Shown here: piece after piece, positions 43,901-52,055 of the stretch
Numbering within the stretch: position 1 is the first letter of the stretch
Layout of the letters: each line of letters begins with the position of its first letter
NCBI GenBank assembly: GCA_036873755.1
Contig: JAVTVY010020493.1
Span: forward strand, 1-64,000
Origin: Hanleya hanleyi
Taxonomy: Eukaryota > Mollusca > Polyplacophora > Lepidopleurida > Hanleyidae
Direction: 5' to 3'
Length of the DNA: 64,000 nt
Program-made: the position numbers and the translations under genes
The notes under the pieces: model-generated
Databases searched by the model: none
Seen by the model: only the letters and a program-made list of their open reading frames with translations
What the model was told of the DNA's origin: nothing

Positions 43901-45729
43901 CTGTTTTATTTTACCGAAAAATCCCATAAAATGTCCTCAGATTGACAAGGGCATTGTTTGTCTTTTTAGGGCAGAGAAGCTGCTACATGGCAGGAAACGC
44001 TTTCTTCTCAGTGATGGTATGTATAATTCACCATTTGCTTTGGTCGACAATTTCGAACCAAAACAGCTTGACCACAATCTGATCTGAGTGCTATGAGAAG
44101 ATGATGACGCGTTTCAAACATATCAACTACTCTTGTCTCGACATTAATATATGGCTATAACAGCAGAATAATGTTATAGAACTAGAATTTCATCAATGAA
44201 TTTATTCACACTATTACGCATTCTGAGTTAATTAAATGAACACGTCTGCTGAAATATACACGCATAATTTCTCTGACCTATCCAGATTGACCCTCAGAGT
44301 TTCATAGAAAATGATCTATCCGTACCTGAGAGAAAGCCTCGGATGCACGTGCAGCTGAAATGTGCTCTGCTGTGCATTTCTATAGGCAATGGGTTAAATG
44401 CTGACAGAGAATCATTGTTTCTCTAAGTGACGTGGAATAAACGAGTATTATGGCGGATGGTAGCAACTTCCTTGAGTTTACAAAATCTAACCAGTCAGCG
44501 AGTAACTTTTTGATGGTAATGAGAACTATGTTTTAGTCAGTCTTCAGATGTATATTTTTCGCCTCTCTATAATTAGGTCCCTCCTAAGTTTGTCTCGATC
44601 ACAAATGATAGTGAGTTTTCCAGTAACAATATGTTCGCATGGTTTACAAAAAAAAGCTCGTCACCTATTTAGTTAAAACGTTCGATGGTAGTAGAGTGAT
44701 AAGATATATGTATAGAAATAAGAAAAGTGTGAGGTTTCAAATCCTAGTCAAGGACAAATCGTAACACGTAATACTTAAATCGTTTGATATTCCACAGTGA
44801 AAAAGCTTGCCCAAAAGCTGCTTGACAGTGGTATTGTTGAGACCGGCTGTGACGCAGGCTGTCATGCCCTCGCTGGGCCTCTCGGAATCTTCTGTGGACC
44901 GGCTTGTAAAGAGTAAGTACTGGTATAAGGGGCTTTACCGTCGCCCTGGATAAAATGTCCCCCTCTTGTATGCTTCTACCCATTGACCTAACCCAAAACC
45001 TAACATTAAAACTAACCCTAACCTTAACACTAACCGGCTGTGATGCCATCGCTGGACCTCTATCTTTCCTCTGTTTACCGACATCGTAGGTGTAAGTATC
45101 CGTCATTAGTTTTAATACCCATTTAGTACTGTATATTCTAGAACGCTAGTGATGCTTTGATGGATATGATATATATTATCGATATGTTAGTGTTACATCA
45201 TAATTCTAATCATGGGTTATAGTTAGCTCCGTGCTCTAATAAACTTGGGCCGTAAGTCATTCTATTTCATGTCTAATTGAACTTGAACCTAAATACCCAA
45301 CTTGAAAGGCATCTTTCCGATATTGGCATGACGTCGCCTACGTTTTTCTTACCTCATCTAATATTGCCCATCTTTACGTGATCAGGTTTGTCGAATGGCC
45401 GACTCCAATATCACGGATTGAGAGAATATGCTGTCTGATAGGTACGGCAGGCCGCTATAGCATTTATTCACTCACGTCGCAGATGGGTAGTAGTTTTGCA
45501 CATGCAGATAGATTGCGACGCATGTAAAACCGTTTTGACGCATTCTACACCTAGATAGAGACATTCTGTACACAGATTGGAAGGTTTGCTACATTTTTGC
45601 ACTCATATGAAACTTGACATATGTGTAGTTCACATATCTTTACGAACAGTATATCCAGTCCTCTTTGAACAGATTGACAAGGGCATTTGTTGTCTTTCTA
45701 GGGCAGAGAAACTGTTACATGGCAGGTAG
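28914..45729 (+). CDS. Secreted multi-copy precursor of amidated four-cysteine peptides (11 coding exons)
   Basis: Exon 1 encodes a signal peptide (MKFLFLIVCLTPLVLC) and EEEKR. Five cassettes follow, each a 115-nt and a 47-nt exon. Every junction keeps phase: 47-nt exons and exon 1 end with one spare base, 115-nt exons with two. The coding total is 876 nt, 291 residues. Each cassette gives one peptide starting FLLSD (FLKSD in the first), with GC(D/E)AGC and CGPAC as a CxxxC-x10-CxxxC framework, ending AEKLLHG before RKR. Convertase cleavage at KR and RKR and amidation at G are expected. Peptides 2-5 are identical; peptide 1 differs at 11 of 39 positions of the exon-2 part. I do not recognise the family. 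A peptide hormone, antimicrobial or venom-type product are all possible. Confidence 0.8.
29100..29830. repeat. Diverged repeat of roughly 150-170 bp in intron 1
   Basis: Similar blocks start at about 29,125, 29,615 and 29,771: ttgtgtgaa(g/a)gg, a T-rich run with tttggag/a, then tcc(c)tgatt or ccgatcg. Between them are related phrases (attaggttt, ttaatcaac/taatcagaa). The copies are too worn for exact borders. Confidence 0.4.
30288..30835. repeat. 38-bp minisatellite in intron 1
   Basis: About 14 diverged units of agatttgtacctcatgttgt then gtcatcaacacactttga. Unit length is mostly 38 bp with small indels. The open frames in it follow from the repeat and are not genes. Confidence 0.8.
31322..31436 (+). 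CDS. Peptide precursor exon 2a (first, divergent peptide)
   Basis: 115 nt between acceptor ttccacag and donor gtaaga. It reads KLAHKLLDSGIVESGCEAGC then GAIAGPLSLLCGPACH. Spacing of the four cysteines equals the later copies. It is the most divergent cassette exon, consistent with being the oldest. Confidence 0.8.
31900..32280 (+). pseudogene. Penelope-like element reverse transcriptase tail fragment
   Basis: An open frame at 31,957-32,277 reads ETEQNLQI, RDVLIRRLEYSVQTNVYKKP, SLSDQYVHFNSNYP and RRAQN. This is the C-terminal palm/thumb pattern of Penelope-like reverse transcriptases (LDV..R..., VYRKPTHTDQYL.F.S.HP). Upstream motifs are lost to stops. It lies in the intron between exons 2a and 3a and is sense-oriented. 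Confidence 0.6.
33082..34096 (+). mobile_element. Helitron-like non-autonomous insertion, 1,015 bp, defined by an empty site
   Basis: The equivalent introns at 37,500 and 40,740 read caaagttaa directly joined to aaattacag. Here 1,015 bp lie between these halves without a target duplication. The insert starts ttggagctgcgagcag, has internal 330-430-bp repeats built on tggccgccaaaccattcagc-like text, and ends in a hairpin (34,064-34,092, ggggacctaggtcc and its complement) followed by CTAA. Hairpin plus CTRR and no duplication are Helitron traits. Confidence 0.6.
34445..34491 (+). CDS. Peptide precursor exon 3a (linker with GRKR)
   Basis: 47 nt between tttttag and gtatgt. It encodes AEKLLHGRKRFLLSD: the end of one peptide, the amidation/cleavage signal GRKR, and the start of the next. 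Confidence 0.8.
35180..35294 (+). CDS. Peptide precursor exon 2b
   Basis: 115 nt, acceptor ttccacag, donor gtaagt. It reads KKLAQKLLDSGIVETGCDAG then CHALAGPLGIFCGPACK. Identical in DNA to exons 2c, 2d and 2e. Confidence 0.82.
35414..35475 (+). pseudogene. Fossil of a 115-nt cassette exon (first of four)
   Basis: About 120 bases behind exon 2b, accgtctgtgatcccatcgc then ttggcctctatctttcctct resembles the cysteine part of exon 2a (ggctgtggtgccatcgctgg, acctctttcattgctctgtg), with deletions. Equal remnants lie at 38,907-38,966, 42,150-42,208 and 45,034-45,095; the last is best preserved and keeps a gtaag donor-like end. Confidence 0.55.
36383..36511. repeat. Fold-back palindrome 1 in the intron after exon 2b
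   Basis: Arms of about 55 bp (atattgcatgctgtgaggtg, tgatatcacgatttgtcagc, tcg.caaggtgatgtt) around a roughly 18-base centre with aacgagtgcgaagtta. A half copy lies at 35,947-36,030. It is part of a larger repeated block rich in tcacacg and cgtgatat text. Confidence 0.85.
37854..37900 (+). CDS. Peptide precursor exon 3b
   Basis: 47 nt, same protein as exon 3a; synonymous differences only (cta for ctg, agg for aga). Confidence 0.82.
38672..38786 (+). CDS. Peptide precursor exon 2c
   Basis: 115 nt, DNA identical to exon 2b, with the same splice sites. Confidence 0.82.
38907..38966 (+). pseudogene. Fossil cassette exon behind exon 2c
   Basis: Same remnant as at 35,414, following a degenerate telomere-like stretch (aaccctaaccttaacactaa). 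Confidence 0.5.
39596..39725. repeat. Fold-back palindrome 2 in the intron after exon 2c
   Basis: Same palindrome as at 36,383 with one extra T in the left arm and a left flank ending gcgtgcagatatt. Confidence 0.85.
41090..41136 (+). CDS. Peptide precursor exon 3c
   Basis: 47 nt encoding AEKLLHGRKRFLLSD, with acceptor tttttag and donor gtatgt. Confidence 0.82.
41915..42029 (+). CDS. Peptide precursor exon 2d
   Basis: 115 nt, DNA identical to exons 2b, 2c and 2e. Confidence 0.82.
42150..42208 (+). pseudogene. Fossil cassette exon behind exon 2d
   Basis: Same remnant as at 35,414 and 38,907. Confidence 0.5.
42835..42963. repeat. Fold-back palindrome 3 in the intron after exon 2d
   Basis: Same palindrome as at 36,383; here the left arm has ctcgatttg for acgatttg. 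Confidence 0.85.
43664..43690 (+). pseudogene. Truncated extra copy of the 47-nt exon with early stop
   Basis: A normal acceptor (tttttag) and the first 23 bases of the exon are present, coding AEKLLHG. The next bases come from an inverted repeat and add one isoleucine and TAG. If spliced from exon 2d it would end the precursor after the fourth peptide without RKR. The intact exon 3d lies 300 bases further on. Confidence 0.6.
43675..43935 (-). mobile_element. Inverted copy of the intron fold-back block interrupting the extra exon
   Basis: The reverse complement matches 39,550-39,825: gacgcggaaattccttaac at the left, the palindrome at 43,758-43,887, and aaaatcccataaa at the right. It is flanked by a direct duplication of about 55 bp (cctcagattgacaagg through the exon start). 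Confidence 0.7.
43970..44016 (+). CDS. Peptide precursor exon 3d
   Basis: 47 nt, the intact copy behind the truncated one; same protein as the other linker exons. Confidence 0.8.
44798..44912 (+). CDS. Peptide precursor exon 2e (last peptide)
   Basis: 115 nt, DNA identical to exons 2b-2d. The following intron is only 789 bp, against 1.9-3.0 kb for the others, and lacks the palindrome. Confidence 0.82.
45034..45095 (+). pseudogene. Fossil cassette exon behind exon 2e, best preserved
   Basis: ccggctgtgatgccatcgct then ggacctctatctttcctctg follow exon 2a more closely than exon 2b, with a gtaag-like end at about 45,090. Confidence 0.55.
45702..45729 (+). CDS. Peptide precursor terminal exon 3e with stop
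   Basis: Acceptor ctttctag, then AEKLLHGR and TAG. The stop replaces the lysine codon of the RKR site. The old donor (gatg/gtaagt) is still visible behind it. Gly-Arg at the C-terminus still permits amidation after the arginine is trimmed. Confidence 0.78.
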
Positions 45730-45769
45730 CGTTTCATTCTCCCTGATGGTAAGTAAAATTATATTTGAT

Positions 45770-45775
45770 AATAAA
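45770..45775 (+). terminator. Polyadenylation signal of the peptide-precursor gene
   Basis: AATAAA 40 bases behind the stop codon. Further AATAAA motifs lie near 46,245 and 46,332, so a longer 3' UTR is also possible. Confidence 0.55.
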
Positions 45776-45907
45776 AATTCTCGGTTGGAGAATTCACTGA
45801 TGAGAACCGAAGTTCTTCTTTTGAGAATTTTTGAGCTTTTAAGTATGCATGGATACGAGTCTACCGAGGCTGCAAGACTTGTCTCGAATAAGTTCGCTTC
45901 GTAAAAT

Positions 45908-46078
45908 AATACTCTTGGGAACACGGTGACATCATACACTTGGGAACAAGGTGACACCGTACTCTTGTGAACAAGGTGAGACTACTGTTGAGAGCAATGT
46001 GACAGCGTACTCTTGGGAACAAGGTGACACCGTACACTTGGGGGAAAAGGTGACACCGTACTTTTGGGAATAAGGCGG
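45908..46078. repeat. 25-26-bp minisatellite
   Basis: Seven units of ctcttgggaacaaggtgaca with ccgta. Unit variants carry gaacacgg, gtgaacaagg and gggggaaaagg. Confidence 0.85.
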
Positions 46079-46456
46079 ACAGAAGTTTCGTACTTCAACT
46101 CATGGAACCAGCTACAAATTCTACATTGTATGGTTTAAACATCGTGAGTGTTCAGTACAGTTTTGGTACGTTACTGCCAGGGATCAAAACCAAGCACATC
46201 TTTCATGGAGAACTGCATTTACCTAATCGAATCCACTATAGAGGAATAAATAGGAAAGCGACTGTATTCGAAGCCAGCATGTCGTCATAAACATTGTTAT
46301 ACTATCTGGGGATTTGTCTGCCGGAACCAAAATAAATCAAGTCAGCAAGAACTTACAAAATGATATCGGTCAAAGTTTGCTTTATTAGATCTGAATAGCA
46401 TTTTAGTTGCGGAAATTAGCAACAACATTTTAACTAGATCTATAGCCAGTAAGCTA

Positions 46457-46692
46457 GTACACACGTAAGTTCCCCGTCGGTGAAAACATTGTGACCGGAG
46501 CGGTATGGTACCGTAGCGGTGACTACGTCGTCATCATAACGGTACCGTGGCGGTACCGGAGCGGACACACAACCACCGTCGGACCGCTCCGGTACCGCTA
46601 TGGTACCGTTACGGTGAAGACATAGTCACCGCTACGGTACCATACCGCTCCGGTCACAATGTTTTCACCGGTGGGGAACTTACGTGTGTACG
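46457..46692. mobile_element. 236-bp palindromic element
   Basis: Arms of about 105 bp starting gtacacacgtaagttcccc and containing gaccggagcggtatggtacc, with a short centre (cacacaaccaccgtc). Arm mismatches are few. The outermost TACACACG/CGTGTGTA could include a TA target site. No coding capacity. It is most likely a fold-back MITE. Confidence 0.8.
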
Positions 46693-46699
46693 ATATCAT

Positions 46700-46790
46700 T
46701 TGTAATGAGGACTATCTTGTAGTCAGCCTTCAGATGTATCTTATCGGCTCTCTATAACTTTGTCCCTCCTTTGTTTCGACCACGTACCGC
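46700..46790 (+). repeat. Trailing remnant of the cassette intron behind the gene
   Basis: gtagtcagccttcagatgta and cggctctctataactttgtc match 44,530-44,600 (gtcagtcttcagatgtat, ctctctataattaggtc). Cassette homology thus runs past the terminal exon. Confidence 0.6.
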
Positions 46791-49700
46791 AATGATCTCG
46801 CAAGCGACAGCTCCCAAGTTCGATCCACGTCGAAGTCTGGGTTGTTATTGAATAGCTTCGGTAGCAGTCTTGAAAAATTACAATATCTCACAGCTGACTT
46901 ACAGCAGCGCTCTGAAACCTCATAGCATCATTGAGATTCTTCTAGTTGTATGTATGATTGTGTTTGGAAAATATCAGCCTGAAAAATAATTTTAACTTTG
47001 TCAAGTTTGTCTTTGGTTCACCAAATCTCAGTTTCGGAAATTGTTATATTCAAATAGCTCTATGGAGAATAAAAATGAAACAGTACGTTGTCCAGTTGAC
47101 AGTGATATTCACAATTTCTATTTAAGGTAAAGTGTTGTCAACATTGGAACTTCCCATATCATATAGATGTGCTCTATTACGCGCAATAGTATTTGCTGGA
47201 AAAATAATTTTTTAAATATAACTTCCATGTGAACAATATAACTGGTCTCATATGTGTTATTGGAATCTTTTATTTCCCAAAATTGAGATCCGATGCACCA
47301 AATATTTACGAAATTGACAAAAAAATTGTAAATTACACTGTAAGGAGAAAGAATTTCGAACTATCTCTTTTGGGAGTTTATTCGTCAATTTCGTAGTTCA
47401 AGCTACCGATATTGGTTGTTCAAAGACGAGCTTTTGAAGTACTGCCGATAACTGACGATTCTGTTGTTCGAACTACCAAACACTGTATTTCAAACATCAG
47501 TATTTCGAACCATCGGATATAGAATTTGGGACTACAGATGAAGTAGTTGTAATATCAAGTTTGGTTTTTCAAACTTCTAGTAAAAGGTCGCGGAGCTAAG
47601 TTGGGGCGATTTACACTAAAAACTAGTATGACCTTGGCGTGTGTATGGAGGGGCGATGGATGAACAGTTCCTATACATAATAGGTTGTGTAAACACATGG
47701 CCAGGGAGGGGTGAATTTTTCCTAATAGATGGGGTTTGTTTGATTCCTAAGTTTGAACTACCAGCATTGGCATACCGGTAGTATGTAATGCCCAAATTGA
47801 CCCCCAGACTACCACAACCGGATAGTCGACAACAAAGTGATAATTGAGTAATGTATTCGATTAACCCGTGGTCTTGAAATTCTCAATCTAGCCGCTGGGG
47901 AGAAAAGTTTGAAGGACTGCCAGTTATGACATTTCGAGATGAGGAGATAAATCTGCGGCATTATATTACGGTCCCGCCAAATGGACTTGCGGTCCTATCT
48001 TTCCTCTGCGATGGGGATGATTTACTTAGGAACGCCAAGCACAATGTACCAGCGAATCGAAAAAATCATGTGAAGGCCTTTGAGATTGCGCTGTCTGTGG
48101 TTTAGTTCCCAGTAAAAGAACCTTCACTAAGGAAGGATTACTATACAATGTGATAGATATTGAACTTTCGGGTAGCATCCAGAAAGTTGAAAATATATAC
48201 TACTTTCTGACTACGTGCTGATATGCTGTTCAGAGAGTACAGCTGCTCCTCGTTTATGTTGAATGAGCCACTATGACATCTGAACTGCTTAAGTGGGATT
48301 TTGAACTACCGGAACTAATTACAAAGTACTAATTGTGGTTCAACAGACGAGATATGGTAGTTTGGAATACTTATTTGATCGGAATACATCAGGAGTATTT
48401 AGAACTACCACCTTTTGTGGTATTTCGAACCACCAAAAGTGGATGCAGGCCAGTTGCAATCGAGTTTGGTCGTCAATTTTTTTCCTTTTGGCAGTATAGT
48501 TCATAGAAACCTTTTGCAATTGAAGCGATGACATTTTTTTGGTCATTTAGAAAATGAACGTATAACAGTATTCGGGACTCGACCAATTCTTAGTACTAGA
48601 ATCTGCGCGATCCCAAACTAAAGAATATACTGATAAATGAAGTAAAACATACAGTCAGAAGACCCTAATAATACATATTAGATGTCTTGTAAGTCAATTG
48701 AGTTGTATAGGATCAGCAGTGCATCATGGGATATCTTGATTGGTCAATTCAAATTTTCAAATCCAATCCGGGATTTTCATTGGCAAGTGGAGAAAATTGG
48801 AAGAAATTCCAGCCAATCAAAGAGTTTCTGTTAATGTTCATTGTGAGATATTGTATTTTTGCAGACTGCTATCAAAGCTATCACAAAAACGATTGTACAC
48901 ATAGTCCGACATGCAGCCCTTACGATATAGTTATAATCTTGATGTGTATTGAATGTAATACATTCAAGAAATTTCAAGAAATATAAGAATTATAAAATAT
49001 CTTTAGGAGCTGCATGTCGGACTATGGTACACTTGGGTTTGACCTAAAATGCACCGCATCACATGTCTCTCATGTATGTTTTTGTATGGCGATGGTGATA
49101 TCAACAGCCTCCGTACATTCATATACGTACCTTCATATCGGTACAATCCGGGTATACCCAGATATAATGAACATGGATACAAAAGCTCAGCGAAGAAAGA
49201 CGATGGTATCTTCGTACGCATCCGTTTCCCCATGTATCAAAACACCCTGTTAAATGAGAGCGTGGCTGAAATGATAGTTTGTACAAGTGACTGACGTGTC
49301 CTCGAAAAACAGTCAAATATCAATAAGAAGCAGACTGCATGGTGCCGCAACTTCTTCTATCATATCCTGTGTAATCGTGTTAACTCGGCAAAGATTTTGT
49401 ATACATGTTTTTATTTATTTCACATATAAGCAAAAATAGAATTTTCACTCCAAACGAGAGATCCTGAAGGATCTTGGCGCCCACCATTGTCCGATAATTG
49501 TAAGCTAATGACAAGAGGATCTTTTTGTCCATTGTTACTAAGAACAAACGAATGATTTGTAATTTTGTTTGCATAATTTCGAATTTGAGCGAAAAAGATC
49601 GAAAAAGGGACATTGGAAAACACCAAGATATTATCTTTCTAAGTTTCAGGAGTTTCAAAATTTCTAGAAACTGTACTTTATGTCGGTTGTTATAGTACAA

Positions 49701-50320
49701 GTGAAATGAGCAAAGTTAGTCTGAAAGTGAATGTCCAGAGGATCCTTCATCTTCGTTTTCTAGTATTTTTTTTTGCATGTGTCATCATTGGGTACTGGAA
49801 GCGAAGACAAATCTCTTTGACACTTTCGCATGAGCTATGAAACATACTTAAGATTTTATAATGAGGAACGAATGCTATTTCTGTTGTGTTTACTGGGCTA
49901 GTTTGAGTTATCTCTTTTAAGATACCATGCTCGAAAATAGTAAGATGGTACAAAACTTAATACTGAAGGGATCCTGTCTGTGCAGTAATGTTGAAACTTT
50001 GAAAGTGTCTGAATCCTGATTATCTCTCTTGAATCGAAACACGCAGTAGTCTACAGTTGTCGAGTTGTGACGTTGTGTCACAAGAGTGACGTCCCTTCGT
50101 GTAGCCGACCCATCGGCAGACGAAACGATGGGGCAGTTCATTTGCAATGGCATGGACTAAAGTAAACTGATTTAAAATTTGAAGAAATACATTTTAATTC
50201 GGAATCATTTGAACTCCTTGATATAGAAGGTGAAGGTATGGATATTTTCTATAGTCAATATATAGAATATGTCCCACCGTTTGATCCGTCTACTCTTGTG
50301 ATGCAACGTCACAACTCTGA
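46791..50320. other. No supported gene
   Basis: AT-rich. Bases 47,390-48,440 contain many loosely similar phrases around ttcgaactaccg and tttgaactacc, without a fixed period. Bases 48,720-48,850 match 23,120-23,290. An inverted repeat joins tgtacacatagtccgacatg (48,893) and ctgcatgtcggactatggta (49,010). Open frames at 49,014-49,294 lie behind it and show no domain. Confidence 0.4.
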
Positions 50321-52055
50321 AATTACAACACATATAAGGGAAGTGGGAAGAGGTGCCGACATACTGACTGCGTCACATGACTTCACAGTATAGTCTTCTG
50401 GTTAACCCATTCTAAAACACATACCAAGAATCTAATGATTCGTGATATGTGTTGTATCTCAGGTACGCTTTTATTGTATCTGTTCATGTGGCAACTTGGA
50501 TGATATGACCACACGGCCCCTAGCACCGGCATAAGCGGTATTAGATACAAATCTAGAGAGCTATGATGGAAATGCTCTGACAACTCGTATACTGGTAATT
50601 GGTGAGCTGTTTCGCTGTGACAACTCGTACATTGGAGATTGGTGAGCTGTATCGTCGTCAGATGTAATGACGGCATTTAACACAAAAGACTAGTCTGTAA
50701 GGCCCGATGTCGACCCAGCATCAACTTCCCACAAATGCCAACATATATCAAAGACCAAAAGGCCTGTACAGGGGCGGGCCTCGGGGACGAAACGTCCACC
50801 AGCAGAATCTCGCCATATACAGGAAAAAATTACAACACATATAAGGGAAGTGGGAAGAGGTGCCGACATACTGACTGCGTCACATGACTTCACAGAATAG
50901 TCTTCTGGTTAACCCATTCTAAAGCACATACCAAGAATCTAACGATTCGTGATATGTGTTGTATCTCAGGTACGCTTTTATTGTACCTGTTCATGTGGCA
51001 ACTTGGATGATATGACCACACGGCCCCTAGCACCGGCATAAGCGGTATTAGATACAAATCTCGAGAGCTATGATGGAAATGCTCTGACAACTCGTATACT
51101 GGTAATTGGTGAGCTGTTTCGCTGTGACATACATTGGAGATTGGTGAGCTGTATCGTCGTCAGATGTAAATGACGGCATTTAAAACAAAATACTAGTCTG
51201 TAAGGCCCGATGTCGACCCAGCATCAACTTCCCACAAATGTCAACATATATCAAAGACCAAAAGGTCTGTACAGGGGGCGGGCCTCGGGGACGAAACGTC
51301 CACCAGTAGAATCTCGCCATATACAGGAAAAAATTACAACACATATACGGGAAGTGGGAAGAGATGCCAACATACTGACTGCGTCACATGACTTCACAGA
51401 ATAATCTTCTGGTTAACCCATTCTAAAGCACATACCAAGAATCTAACGATTCATGATATGTGTTGTATCTCAGGTATGCTTTTATTGTACCTGTTCATGT
51501 GGCAACTTGGATGATATGACCACACGGGCCCTAGCACCGGCATAAGCGGTATTAGATACAAATCTAGAGAGCTATGATGGAAATGCTCTGACAATTCGTA
51601 TACTGGTAATTGGTGAGCTGTGTCGCTGTGACATACATTGGAGATTGGTGAGCTGTATCGTCGTCAGATGTAAATGACGGCATTTAACACAAACGACTAG
51701 TCTGTAAGGCCCGATGTCGACCCAGCATCAACTTCCCACAAATGCCAACATATATCAAAGACCAAAAGGTCTGTACAGGGGGCGGGCCTCGGGGACGAAA
51801 CGTCCACCAACAGAATCTCGCCATATACAGGTAAAAATTACAACACATATAAGGGAAGTGGGAAGAGGTGCCGATATACTGACTGCGTCACATGACTTCA
51901 CAGAATAGTCTTCTGGTAAACCTATTCTAAAGCACATACCAAGAATCTAACGATTCGTGATATGTGTTGTATCTCAGGTACGCTTTTATTGTACCTGTTC
52001 ATGTGGCAACTTGGATGATATGACCAAACGGCCCCTAGCACCGGCATAAGCGGTA
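50321..52055. repeat. 505-bp tandem repeat, 3.4 copies
   Basis: Units begin aattacaacacatataaggg at 50,321, 50,828, 51,332 and 51,836. Each has the segment shared with 2,437 and 19,917, then cgatgtcgacccagcatcaa, ggcgggcctcggggacgaaa and ctcgccatatacagg. The fourth stops at gcggtatt, where the 157-bp satellite begins. The minus strand carries AATAAAA. Class unknown; partial tandem arrays of this kind are seen in Penelope-like elements, but no coding part supports that here. Confidence 0.85.

Noticed and set aside
51210..51908. 64-codon frames in the 505-bp units
   Set aside because: Repeat with the unit and are truncated at its border; no family recognised.
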